A stretch of 64,000 nucleotides of DNA from assembly GCF_002968635.1 (NCBI RefSeq), contig NZ_PVBN01000001.1:186001-250000 (forward strand), given 5' to 3'. This stretch comes from Neorhizobium alkalisoli (lineage in GTDB: Bacteria; Pseudomonadota; Alphaproteobacteria; Rhizobiales; Rhizobiaceae). Below are positions 37,243-44,685 of this stretch, one piece after another (position 1 is the stretch's first letter; each line of letters opens with the position of its first letter). The notes beneath the pieces were generated by a model. The model was not told where the DNA came from. It was given only the letters and a program-made list of their open reading frames with translations, and ran no database searches. Position numbers and translations under genes: made by a program.

Positions 37243-38277
37243 ATGGCAGTTCTGGTGACAGGCGGTGCAGGTTACATCGGCAGCCACATGGCCTGGGCTT
37301 TGCTCGATGCCGGGGAAGAGGTCGTTGTCCTCGACAGGCTCTCGACGGGTTTCCGCTGGGCGGTTCCGGGCGAGGCGCGTTTTTATCTCGGCGATGTCGG
37401 CGACCGTGCGGTCCTTCAGCAGATCTTCACGGAAAACCACATCGACGCCATCCTGCATTTCGCGGGCTCCATCGTCGTGCCCCAGTCTGTCGCCCAGCCA
37501 TTGGATTACTATGAAAACAACACGGGCAATACTCGATTGCTCGCGGCAGCCGCGGTCGAAGCCGGTATTCGTCATTTCGTCTTTTCATCCACCGCTGCCG
37601 TCTACGGAGACCAGAAGGACGACGCGCCTGTGCTCGAAAGCGCCTCGTTGCAGCCGAAAAATCCCTACGGCCAATCCAAGCTGATGTCGGAGATGATGCT
37701 CCGCGACGCCGCCATGGCTCACGACTTCTGGTTTGTGGCTCTTCGTTATTTCAACGTCGCCGGCGCGGATCCGCTTGGGCGGACGGGGCTGTCGACCGAT
37801 GGCGCGACGCATCTCATCAAGATCGCCTGTGAGGCAGGGCTCGGCAAGCGGCGCGGGGTCGATGTTTACGGGACGGATTACCCGACGCCGGATGGTACGG
37901 GCATTCGTGACTACATTCACGTTTCCGATCTGGTGGACGCACATCTCAAGGCGCTGAGTTATCTGCGCCGTGGCGGCGAGCCCCTGATCGCCAATTGCGG
38001 ATATGGCCGCGGTTACTCGGTCCTGGAGGTTCTGCAGACCGTCATGCGGGTCGGTGGTCGGAAATTCGAAATTCGCTTTGGCCCCCGCCGGCCCGGCGAT
38101 GCTGCGAGCGTGGTCGCCAATTCGACGTTGGCCCGCCGGCTGCTCGACTGGACGCCGCGCCATGACAGCCTGGACCTCATCGTCGAGACGGCGATAGCCT
38201 GGGAAAGAGGCTTGGCTTCTCGAAAGGCCGAGGATCTTCGGTCTCTGCAGCACCGACTGGCTGCCGTCAGGTTCTAG
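37243..38277 (+). CDS. galE: UDP-glucose 4-epimerase, 344 aa
   Basis: Interconverts UDP-glucose and UDP-galactose for exopolysaccharide and LPS precursors. GGAGYIGSHMAW is the NAD-binding motif; Ser lies in FSSTAAVYG and the catalytic Tyr-x3-Lys in NPYGQSKLMSE; LRYFNVAGAD and GTGIRDYIHVSDLVDAH are typical. ATG 37243 (MAVLVTGGAG) is used; 14 upstream in-frame residues are unconserved. Length is normal. Confidence 0.94.
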   Translation: MAVLVTGGAGYIGSHMAWALLDAGEEVVVLDRLSTGFRWAVPGEARFYLGDVGDRAVLQQIFTENHIDAILHFAGSIVVPQSVAQPLDYYENNTGNTRLLAAAAVEAGIRHFVFSSTAAVYGDQKDDAPVLESASLQPKNPYGQSKLMSEMMLRDAAMAHDFWFVALRYFNVAGADPLGRTGLSTDGATHLIKIACEAGLGKRRGVDVYGTDYPTPDGTGIRDYIHVSDLVDAHLKALSYLRRGGEPLIANCGYGRGYSVLEVLQTVMRVGGRKFEIRFGPRRPGDAASVVANSTLARRLLDWTPRHDSLDLIVETAIAWERGLASRKAEDLRSLQHRLAAVRF

Positions 38278-38306
38278 GGTTCCACGAGAACACCAAAATT
38301 TTAACT

Positions 38307-38331
38307 GGAACCTCCTCCGCTTTCTTCGGTT
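38307..38331 (+). promoter_or_regulatory. EcfG/RpoE2-type general-stress promoter upstream of 38390
   Basis: GGAAC (38307-38311), 16 nt, then GGTT (38328-38331). Alphaproteobacterial EcfG (S. meliloti RpoE2) promoters read GGAAC-N18/19-TT, which this matches. It lies about 60 nt before the ATG of the small secreted protein and just after galE. Confidence 0.6.
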
Positions 38332-38356
38332 GGGTCCGTGTAGGCAAAACAAACCT

Positions 38357-38375
38357 ACCGGCTCAGCCGGTTTTT
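38357..38375 (+). terminator. Short hairpin and T-run directly in front of a ribosome-binding site (galE terminator or attenuator)
   Basis: ACCGGC-TCA-GCCGGT (38357-38371) followed by TTTTT ends 15 nt before the ATG at 38390. If transcription starts at the 38307 promoter, the hairpin lies in the leader of the next gene. It could terminate galE read-through or attenuate the small gene. Confidence 0.5.
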
Positions 38376-38389
38376 ATGGAGGAATCCCA

Positions 38390-38716
38390 ATGAATTCCAA
38401 GCTTTTTACTGTAGCCCTTCTCTCCCTCGGCTTGGCTACCAGCGCTTTCGCCCAATCGGGAACCGGCGGTGGGAACCTCGGTGCCGGTTCGAAGCAGCAG
38501 CAAGGCAGTGACGACGCCAACCGGGTATTGGATCCGAACGCCACCAACAGCACCACCGGCGGCAGCACGGGCAGCGGCACCGCCGACACCCGCACCAACT
38601 GCGCTCCGAACCTGAGGACCCAGGCCTCTGCTTCGACGCCAGACGCCACAGGCAGTGCTTCCACCTCGGCAGGAGAAGCTGGAGCCAATACGAATGGCCA
38701 GTCCAGCGACTGCTAA
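38390..38716 (+). CDS. Small secreted Ser/Thr/Gly-rich protein, 108 aa
   Basis: A clear signal peptide (MNSKLFTVALLSLGLATSAFAQ, cut after AFA) is followed by a low-complexity Gly/Ser/Thr/Asn/Ala chain with two cysteines (NCAPN and the C-terminal SSDC). GGAGGAATCCC precedes ATG 38390. No known domain. Its own promoter (38307) and terminator (38737) make it a single-gene unit. Probably a periplasmic or exported stress protein of unknown role. Confidence 0.8.
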   Translation: MNSKLFTVALLSLGLATSAFAQSGTGGGNLGAGSKQQQGSDDANRVLDPNATNSTTGGSTGSGTADTRTNCAPNLRTQASASTPDATGSASTSAGEAGANTNGQSSDC

Positions 38717-38736
38717 GTCACTAAACTTCGCTACGA

Positions 38737-38763
38737 AAAGGCCGGCATAGACCGGCCTTTTTT
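38737..38763 (+). terminator. Rho-independent terminator
   Basis: 9-bp stem AAAGGCCGG/CCGGCCTTT with a 6-nt loop, followed by TTT; 20 nt after the stop of the small secreted protein gene. Confidence 0.85.
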
Positions 38764-38837
38764 CTGTCGGGTCAGTTGGTCGCATGGAGATTTTAGGAAT
38801 TTGGCGCTAGCGAGAGTCGTTCCAACGCCGGTATCTC

Positions 38838-39605
38838 ATGCGCTGTCTCTTCTCTTTCCTGTTCCTTACGCTCCTGGTCTTTGCCGCGGGCGCCGAAAAT
38901 CTGCCTGGCCGGCCAAGTGCACAGCAGGGTCCGAAATTGATCGAGCCCCGTCTGAACGTGGCGCGCTCCGGCAATGCAACCCGGCCTCGGGTGGCGCTGA
39001 CCTTCGATGCCTGCATGGGCGAAGCGGACGAACGGATTCTCTCCGTTCTCGTGCGCGAAAGAATTCCCGCGACGATTTTTGTCACCGCTCGCTGGATCAG
39101 AAGAAACCCGCAGGCAGTGAACATCTTCCTGCAGAATCTCGATCTCTTCGAACTGGAAAACCACGGCCAAAACCATGTGCCTGCAGTGGATGTGCCAGCC
39201 TCCATCTATGGGATTGCGGCGGCCGGTTCGCCGGAAGCCGTCCGGCAGGAAGTGGCTGGTGGCGCGGAGGCGATGTTGGCAGCGGGTTTTGCCCAGCCGC
39301 ATTGGTTCCGCGGCTCCACGGCAAAATACGATCTTTCCGCGATACGCCAGATTCGCGACATGGGATACCGGATCGCGGGCTATTCGTTGAATGGCGATGG
39401 CGGGTCCCTGCTCGATGCCAATACCGTCGAAAAACGTATTGCGGCAGCGAAGGATGGCGACGTGATACTGGCCCACATCAACCAGCCGACCCATGCGGCC
39501 GGCGAAGGCGTTTCGCACGCGCTTCTTACACTCAAGGGCAGAGGATTCGAGTTTGTTCGCCTCTCGGACGTGAGCGGGACCGGCGACGACGGCACCACCC
39601 ATTAG
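38838..39605 (+). CDS. Secreted polysaccharide deacetylase family protein (TFDAC subtype), 255 aa
   Basis: Signal peptide (MRCLFSFLFLTLLVFAAGA), then a NodB-homology domain. Motif 1 reads ALTFDACMGEAD, where the usual TFDD has become TFDA. The His-x3-His metal motif is in ENHGQNHVP, motif 3 is HWFRGSTAKYD, and a late His is in VILAHINQPTH. Predicted periplasmic deacetylase of a cell-surface polysaccharide. The altered motif 1 is shared by a recognised subgroup, so activity is not excluded. Confidence 0.85.
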   Translation: MRCLFSFLFLTLLVFAAGAENLPGRPSAQQGPKLIEPRLNVARSGNATRPRVALTFDACMGEADERILSVLVRERIPATIFVTARWIRRNPQAVNIFLQNLDLFELENHGQNHVPAVDVPASIYGIAAAGSPEAVRQEVAGGAEAMLAAGFAQPHWFRGSTAKYDLSAIRQIRDMGYRIAGYSLNGDGGSLLDANTVEKRIAAAKDGDVILAHINQPTHAAGEGVSHALLTLKGRGFEFVRLSDVSGTGDDGTTH

Positions 39606-39628
39606 CACCTGGGCTGAACTTGAACGGT

Positions 39629-39654
39629 AAAGAGGGGCGCGCAGGCCCCTCTTT
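39629..39654. terminator. Bidirectional terminator between convergent genes
   Basis: 10-bp perfect stem AAAGAGGGGC/GCCCCTCTTT with a 6-nt loop between the deacetylase stop and the DUF1236-type gene stop. The A- and T-ends suit both strands. Confidence 0.8.
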
Positions 39655-39679
39655 GAATAGTCGTTCGATATTTTCAGTC

Positions 39680-40078
39680 CTAGCGGACGATCTGGACGAC
39701 CGTACGGGTCTGCGGATCGACGATCACTCGCTGCTGGTTGACGACCGCATAGGAATATTGCGGAGAATCCGGAATGGGGGTCAACACGACGGCCGACGGG
39801 ATCGGCTTGCCAACGACGATCCTTTCCTGCACGACGATCGGATCGGCCGGAAGCGGGGCCTGTTCGACATAGCTGACAACACGCTGCGGCGGCGGGTCGA
39901 TCGCGGTACCGGCGATGGCGCCGACAACGCCGCCGACTGCTGCACCGACCGGGCCGCCCACGATTGCGCCGGTGACGGCGCCGCCGGCAGCGCCATTGAC
40001 AGTGCCCTGCTGGGCCGAAGCGGCCGGAGCGAGCATGCCAAGGGCCATTGCGGAAAGAACGATGATTTTGGTATTCAT
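39680..40078 (-). CDS. DUF1236-like secreted protein with glycine-zipper, 132 aa
   Basis: Signal peptide (MNTKIIVLSAMALGMLAPAASA) then a Gly-zipper segment (GAAGGAVTGAIVGGPVG and following) that could insert into a membrane. The C-terminal half (YSYAVVNQQRVIVDPQTRTVVQIVR) is a DUF1236-type beta motif also found in the 40353 protein. Probably the last gene of a unit starting at 41150. Function unknown; envelope-associated by prediction. Confidence 0.82.
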   Translation of the reverse strand: MNTKIIVLSAMALGMLAPAASAQQGTVNGAAGGAVTGAIVGGPVGAAVGGVVGAIAGTAIDPPPQRVVSYVEQAPLPADPIVVQERIVVGKPIPSAVVLTPIPDSPQYSYAVVNQQRVIVDPQTRTVVQIVR

Positions 40079-40141
40079 GACAATTCTCCTTTGTTCGTTC
40101 GGGAATGGCTGTCTTGGGCCGCTTTCCCGGGATGGTCGGGC

Positions 40142-40330
40142 CTATTTCGTGACGGGTTCAAGCGCCTGGACTTTCGGCAGGCTCACGTCGATATTGACGT
40201 TTCTGTCTCCGAGATAACCGCTCGCATACAGAATAAACCCGCCAGTGATGACGACGATCAGGAGGATGGCGGCAACGGCCCAGCCGCCGCCGCTATCTCT
40301 GTTGATCACTGTAGGTTCGCGGTTTCTCAT
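40142..40330 (-). CDS. Small single-pass membrane protein, 62 aa
   Basis: One strong hydrophobic helix (WAVAAILLIVVITGGFILYA, about residues 17-36) between a charged N-terminus (MRNREPTVINRDSGGG) and a short hydrophilic tail (NVNIDVSLPKVQ). Starts 22 nt after the stop of the 265-aa DUF1236 gene on the same strand, so it is probably cotranscribed. The tail motif NIDV also occurs in the neighbouring protein (DIDINVSVG), hinting at a common origin. Confidence 0.7.
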   Translation of the reverse strand: MRNREPTVINRDSGGGWAVAAILLIVVITGGFILYASGYLGDRNVNIDVSLPKVQALEPVTK

Positions 40331-40352
40331 GGTTGGTTCCTACGAACGGGCG

Positions 40353-41150
40353 TTAGCCGGCCAGGATGTAGACGACCTCATGGGTCCTCGGCTCGACGAT
40401 GATGATCCGGCCGTCGGCCAGCACGAAGTATTCGTAGCCGCGATAGGCAGGTACGATTTCGATGATACGCGGCGGCAGCGGATGGAATTCCACCGTGGTA
40501 GGCACGGCGACGCCGACACTCACATTGATGTCGATATCGACAGGCTCGACCTTGTTCTCGACGAGGATGCTGCGGATTTCCGTCCTCTGCTCCGTCGAGA
40601 CATTGATGCTGCCCGTGGTTTCGTTCGAGGGAGCACTTGTCGCTGCCTGGTTCGAATCCTTCTTCTGTTCGGTATTGTTCTGGCCGGCGGTATCACTGGT
40701 TTTTGCAGCGTCCGACTCATTGCCTGCGGCGGTCGAATTGCCGCTCTGATCGGTCTGACCCGCGGGCTTCTGCTGCGCAGTATCGTCACTCCGCGGCTTC
40801 TTTGGATCGCTGCTTTCCGCATTCTGCGCGTCAGCCGGTTTTTGCTGGCCGGCACTTTCGCCCTTCGGCTTCACTTTAGGATCAGCGTCCTGGCTCTGCG
40901 CATTCTGGCTGCCGGCGTTTCCGGAGGCTGACGGCTGTTGCGTCGTGGCGCCCATATCCTGGGACTGACCCGCGGTACCGCTCTGTGGCGCCTTGGCATC
41001 CGAATCCTGCGCGCCGGAACCCTTACGGGGAAGGATGGGAGCGCCTGTACCGCTCTGGCTTTCCTGCGCGTACACGACTGCCGGCACCACCGACATTGTC
41101 GATCCGGCCAAAAGCGCAATCGCGAGCGTGCGTTTCATAAAGGCCTTCAT
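40353..41150 (-). CDS. Secreted DUF1236 domain protein with Gln/Ser/Asp-rich linker, 265 aa
   Basis: ATG 41150 (MKAFMKRTLAIALLAGSTMS) after AGAGGAAAC gives a proper signal peptide; 24 in-frame residues further upstream are rejected. Residues about 30-165 are low complexity (Gln, Ser, Asp, Lys, Asn), likely disordered. The C-terminal ~95 residues are the DUF1236 region (TEQRTEIRSILVENKVEPVD, then YEYFVLADGRIIIVEP). A GGAAC-N16-AGTT stress-type promoter sits about 70 nt upstream. Role unknown. Confidence 0.82.
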   Translation of the reverse strand: MKAFMKRTLAIALLAGSTMSVVPAVVYAQESQSGTGAPILPRKGSGAQDSDAKAPQSGTAGQSQDMGATTQQPSASGNAGSQNAQSQDADPKVKPKGESAGQQKPADAQNAESSDPKKPRSDDTAQQKPAGQTDQSGNSTAAGNESDAAKTSDTAGQNNTEQKKDSNQAATSAPSNETTGSINVSTEQRTEIRSILVENKVEPVDIDINVSVGVAVPTTVEFHPLPPRIIEIVPAYRGYEYFVLADGRIIIVEPRTHEVVYILAG

Positions 41151-41220
41151 GATGTTTCCTCTATTGTTTTTTGTGTATTTTCGTCTCCGAAGCTCCGCAC
41201 GAGCCCCGATACGCTTGTTC

Positions 41221-41245
41221 AACTCCCTCTAAAGGACCGCGTTCC
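41221..41245 (-). promoter_or_regulatory. EcfG/RpoE2-type promoter for the 41150-39680 genes
   Basis: On the minus strand, GGAAC (41245-41241), 16 nt, AGTT (41224-41221). Same spacing as the three plus-strand sites nearby. Lies 71 nt before ATG 41150. Confidence 0.5.
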
Positions 41246-41347
41246 TGCCTTTGGGCTTCAGTCGGGTCGAGAAGGGACTTCAGTCCCACCGTCTCTGGGC
41301 CTTTTGTCCGATGGGCCGACGCAAAGGTCCAAGGGGGATGAAATCGC

Positions 41348-41372
41348 GGAACCATCGAGCTATCATACGGTT
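41348..41372 (+). promoter_or_regulatory. EcfG/RpoE2-type promoter upstream of the 30-aa peptide gene
   Basis: GGAAC (41348-41352), 16 nt, GGTT (41369-41372). Identical box sequences and spacing to the sites at 38307 and 41598. ATG 41401 lies 28 nt after the -10 box, so the leader is very short. Confidence 0.65.
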
Positions 41373-41400
41373 GGCTCGGAGCTTCTTCAGGAGGTTCCGC

Positions 41401-41493
41401 ATGGACAACAGCGTGTTGCAGGCCCGGTGGCTGCTTATTCCCGTGGCTGGGCTTTTTATCGTCGTCACTGCGTTGGGGGCGCTCGCTGGTTAA
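41401..41493 (+). CDS. 30-aa single-pass membrane peptide
   Basis: Sequence starts MDNSVLQARWLLIPVAGLFI and continues hydrophobic to a TAA at 41491-41493. A perfect AGGAGG lies 7 nt before ATG 41401, the best ribosome site in the region. One transmembrane helix with a short N-terminal polar head. Preceded by an EcfG-like promoter and followed by a strong terminator (41552-41588), so it is a complete one-gene unit. Too short for most gene finders. Role unknown; likely a stress-induced membrane peptide. Confidence 0.72.
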   Translation: MDNSVLQARWLLIPVAGLFIVVTALGALAG

Positions 41494-41551
41494 CGAGAAA
41501 AAGAATTTCAGGATTACTGCGCGACATCGGTCCCTTTCAGCGCAGAATCTG

Positions 41552-41588
41552 GCCCGCCGATCGTCACCAGACGACCGGCGGGCTTTTT
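41552..41588 (+). terminator. Strong Rho-independent terminator
   Basis: GCCCGCCG / CGGCGGGC stem (41552-41559 / 41576-41583), extended inside by TCGTC/GACGA around an ACCA loop with one mismatch, then TTTTT. Ends the transcript of the 30-aa peptide gene. Confidence 0.88.
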
Positions 41589-41597
41589 GGCGAAATC

Positions 41598-41622
41598 GGA
41601 ACAAGTGAGGAAATATCCGGTT
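41598..41622 (+). promoter_or_regulatory. EcfG/RpoE2-type promoter upstream of 41677
   Basis: GGAAC (41598-41602), 16 nt, GGTT (41619-41622), 54 nt before the ATG of the Gly/Asn-rich protein gene and 10 nt after the preceding terminator. Confidence 0.65.
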
Positions 41623-41676
41623 TCATCGCTATGACGAAAGCGACAGATCTAAACCAAATAATGTCAGGAGTTTCAG

Positions 41677-42252
41677 ATGGCCACGCGTAAGATCTCGGCC
41701 TTCGGCACGACATTTACGGCGATTGCCCTCGCCATCCTGCCGCTTCGGGTGGCGACCGATTCACATGGTCTGCCATGCCTGACTTCGCTGGCTGCCTCGG
41801 CTCAAGATGACAACGGTGGCGGCAATGGCAATGGCGGCGGTAACGGCAACGATGGTGGCAACGGGAACGGTAACGGGAACGATAGTGGCAATTCCGGAAG
41901 TAACGGAAACGGCTCAGGAAACGGAAACGGTTCCGAAAACGGTGGTGGAGCCAGCAATGGAAATGGAAACGGGAATGGCTCGTCGGCCGGTTCCGCTCAG
42001 GGTGCCGGAACGAGTGCCGGATCCGCGTCGGCGACTACCCCTTCGGCAAGTAAATCGGCGCCGGCCTCGTCGAGGGCCGCCGAGGTTCGGGTGGATCCCC
42101 GTAGTTCCTCGATCACGGTCCGCCACGGCAACGGCGCGACAGAAAAGCTTTCCGGCGGCCGTTACGAGATGCGCGATTCCCGTTCGAGGACGATCGTCAA
42201 CCGCGCTGCCACGCCGTCCGATGCTTCGCGCCTAAAGTCGTTCGGCCGTTGA
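41677..42252 (+). CDS. Gly/Asn-rich secreted repeat protein, 191 aa
   Basis: A hydrophobic N-terminus (KISAFGTTFTAIALAILPLR) is followed by about 55 residues almost entirely of Gly and Asn with Ser (units like GNGNGGGN), an Ala/Ser-rich stretch, and a basic C-terminal ~55 residues (AAEVRVDPRSSSITVRHGNG). The DNA repeats GGHAAYGG-like units, prone to slippage. AGGAG precedes ATG 41677. The last 21 nt overlap the convergent response-regulator gene. Function unknown; envelope or matrix-type protein by composition. Confidence 0.75.
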   Translation: MATRKISAFGTTFTAIALAILPLRVATDSHGLPCLTSLAASAQDDNGGGNGNGGGNGNDGGNGNGNGNDSGNSGSNGNGSGNGNGSENGGGASNGNGNGNGSSAGSAQGAGTSAGSASATTPSASKSAPASSRAAEVRVDPRSSSITVRHGNGATEKLSGGRYEMRDSRSRTIVNRAATPSDASRLKSFGR

Positions 42253-42894
42253 GCGCTGATCCGTGGCGTCGCGAAGAGTGAGCGCCGCTTCCGTCCGGTT
42301 GGACACTTTCAGCTTCGACAGGATCCGGGTCATGTGGTGCTTGACGGTTTTCTCGTGAAGGTCGAGTTCGCGTGCCACCCTTTTGTTGCTGAGGCCCGAA
42401 GCGACCAGGGTTAGCACTTCCTGCTCGCGCTCCGTCAGTTCCGCCAGCGGATCGGGTTTTTCACTTTCCGCCGGCGCAGAGAGGCCGGCGATAAGCTTGG
42501 CGGAAAGAGCCGGCGATACATAGCTTTCGCCGGATGCGACGGTCATAACCACATCGGCAAGCGCTCTCGATCCCACGCCTTTCAGGACATATCCTTTTGC
42601 GCCGAGCTTGATCGCCTTGGCGATGTCGTCGCTTGCTTCCGAGACGGTGAGCACGACGATTTTCAGCCAAGGACAGATATCGAGCGCTTCGGCAATCGCA
42701 TCAAGGCCGTTTCCGGGCATGGAAATATCCATCAGCATGACGTCGGGACATATCTCTCGCACGATGCGTATGGCATCGTCCCTCGATCCACCTTCTCCAA
42801 CCATTTCCAAGCCTTCGATTTCACCGAGGCTGCGGGTCACGCCCTCCCGAAATAAAGGGTGGTCGTCAACAACGGCAATTTTGACTGCTGTCAT
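42232..42894 (-). CDS. NarL/LuxR-family response regulator, 220 aa
   Basis: Receiver domain with acidic pocket (VVDDHPLF) and phosphoacceptor Asp in DVMLMDISMPG, Lys in YVLKGVGSRA; C-terminal LuxR helix-turn-helix (LTEREQEVLTLVASGLSNKR, LHEKTVKHHMTRIL). Its ATG overlaps the stop of the kinase gene by 1 nt, so the two form a coupled two-component pair. Confidence 0.93.
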   Translation of the reverse strand: MTAVKIAVVDDHPLFREGVTRSLGEIEGLEMVGEGGSRDDAIRIVREICPDVMLMDISMPGNGLDAIAEALDICPWLKIVVLTVSEASDDIAKAIKLGAKGYVLKGVGSRALADVVMTVASGESYVSPALSAKLIAGLSAPAESEKPDPLAELTEREQEVLTLVASGLSNKRVARELDLHEKTVKHHMTRILSKLKVSNRTEAALTLRDATDQRSTAERL

Positions 42895-44315
42895 CAGGCC
42901 TGCTCCATTTCCTGCACGTTCAGGGACATCCTGACCCTGGTTCCGTTTTTCGATGTAGAAATCTCGAATGTGCCGCCGAGGCTCTCGATCCGCTCCCTGA
43001 GACCTGCGAGCCCCAGTCCCTCCGGACGCGCCATCGCCGGATCGAAGCCCGGACCTCTGTCGGAGACCTCGATCACCACATTGCTGTTCTCGAATGTCTG
43101 TCGCACGCTTTGGCCGACGCCGCCGCCATGCCGAAAGCCGTTATTAAGGGCTTCCTGAACAAACCGATAGATGCAGATCTTTGCCGCAGGAGAAAGTGGA
43201 TGCCGGATCTCCGATATCGATAGAGCGACGTCCGAGCCGGTTCGCTGACGATGCGCCGTTACGGCGCGGGAAAGCACGTCCGGCAGTTCCGCCGCTTCGA
43301 TCTGCGGCAGGACGAGGCCGCTGCAGATGCTGCGGATCTCGTCCATGGCTTCGTCCAGCCGCGCCTTGATGGTCGAGACCTCTTCTTCGCGGGTGCTGGG
43401 CGGAGTGGCCGGATCGGTAAGTACCCTGCTATCCACCCGTAAGGCAGCATAGGCGACGAGCTGTGCGGGGCCGTCATGCAGGTCGGCGCCGAGACGGCGC
43501 AGATAGCTTTCATTAAGTGCGGTCGCCCGCCGCGAGGCGCGCTGCGCGCGGGCATGCAGCGCCCTGTTTTGTGAAAGTAGTTCCGAAAGCTCGGCCACCC
43601 GTTGGGTCAAGGCCTGCCGCTGATTGTCGATGATGCGGCTTCCGCGAAATACGATCGCCGAGAGGATAAGGAAGAAAGCCACCGTGACGCCTGCGACCGC
43701 AAGCCAGCTCCTCAGTTGCGCCTGATGGAGGCTGGTTTCAAAATCCTGGGCAGCTTCATAAAACTCGGAAACCGCCACGACCTCGCCCGACCAGGGCTGG
43801 AGGATAGGGTTGTAGATTTCGAGAAGGGGAATGCCCTTCGAGCGCTCGAATTCGCTTTCCAGATCCTCGACCGGCCCATATTGCGCTACCATCTGACCGG
43901 AAAATGCCGCTTTCAGATCGCCGCTGGGCTCGAACCGCTTGCCGATCATGCTCTTGTCTGTGGCATAAAGGAGCGTTCCGTCGTTGCGCCAGAGCCGGAA
44001 GGATATGACCTTGCCGCCCAGCGCACCCTGCCCAAAGGTCTCGTCCAGCGCTCGGGTGGTCACGTCATCGAGTGTCTTGCTGGTTTTCATGTCGGGGAGC
44101 AGCGGTGCGATAATGCTGTCGACGTAGAGCGCCGTCGACGCGGCGGAATTGCGGGTTACGGCAGCTTCGATGAGGCTGGTGACGTAAGCTCCGACAAGCA
44201 GCATGGCGCAGAAGGAGACGAGCCCGCCCGCGAGAAGAAATTGCCTGGCAAGCGATTGATCGTTCCAGTGATTGAGAATTCCACTTATCCGCACGAGACA
44301 CCGGTCATCGTTCAA
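42894..44315 (-). CDS. NarX/DegS-type sensor histidine kinase (HisKA_3), 473 aa
   Basis: Two membrane segments (about 23-47 and 205-225) flank a ~155-residue periplasmic sensor (LWRNDGTLLYATDKSMIGKRF, EIYNPILQPWSGEVVAVSEF). A coiled coil follows, then HisKA_3 with His in LGADLHDGPAQLVAY, and HATPase with FVQEALNNGFRHG, DRGPGFDPA and GLGLAGLRERIESLGG. Signal unknown. It is the last host gene before the island; the left att repeat is 163 bp upstream of its start. Confidence 0.92.
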   Translation of the reverse strand: MNDDRCLVRISGILNHWNDQSLARQFLLAGGLVSFCAMLLVGAYVTSLIEAAVTRNSAASTALYVDSIIAPLLPDMKTSKTLDDVTTRALDETFGQGALGGKVISFRLWRNDGTLLYATDKSMIGKRFEPSGDLKAAFSGQMVAQYGPVEDLESEFERSKGIPLLEIYNPILQPWSGEVVAVSEFYEAAQDFETSLHQAQLRSWLAVAGVTVAFFLILSAIVFRGSRIIDNQRQALTQRVAELSELLSQNRALHARAQRASRRATALNESYLRRLGADLHDGPAQLVAYAALRVDSRVLTDPATPPSTREEEVSTIKARLDEAMDEIRSICSGLVLPQIEAAELPDVLSRAVTAHRQRTGSDVALSISEIRHPLSPAAKICIYRFVQEALNNGFRHGGGVGQSVRQTFENSNVVIEVSDRGPGFDPAMARPEGLGLAGLRERIESLGGTFEISTSKNGTRVRMSLNVQEMEQA

Positions 44316-44477
44316 TCGTGATGGCGCAAAGAACGCCGATGCCCCGCAACGCGCGAAGGCCCAACTTGTTGCATAGGTCGGTGGAGGATTCTGCCGTGCA
44401 AGGCTGGGGAAGAACAGGAAGGCAATTTCAAATGCTCATCGCTGGTCCGGACGATAGGAAGTCATCTTTCCGGAGAG

Positions 44478-44503
44478 AAATGGTGCTGCTAGAGAGATTT
44501 GAA
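44478..44503. repeat. attL: 26-bp copy of the tRNA-Thr 3' end
   Basis: Exact 26-bp match to 57457-57482, beginning AAATGGTGCTGCTAGAGAGA. It includes the TGG complementary to CCA and the acceptor/T-stem of the tRNA. The sequences diverge immediately on both sides. Confidence 0.92.
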
Positions 44504-44685
44504 TTTTCTCAGATCTCAATGCGACCACATAAAAATCAACGGCTTAAGTTGCGACTGCTTCTTGATGATGTAGCAGGACGCTGTATCACTTGCAATCTCG
44601 CGTCACAAGAAAACGTCAGCCGCCCGCCGAAGCAGATTTGAGCTATCGCTATCGTTCGGGCACAGCTGCTGCAGGCGCTAGAATG

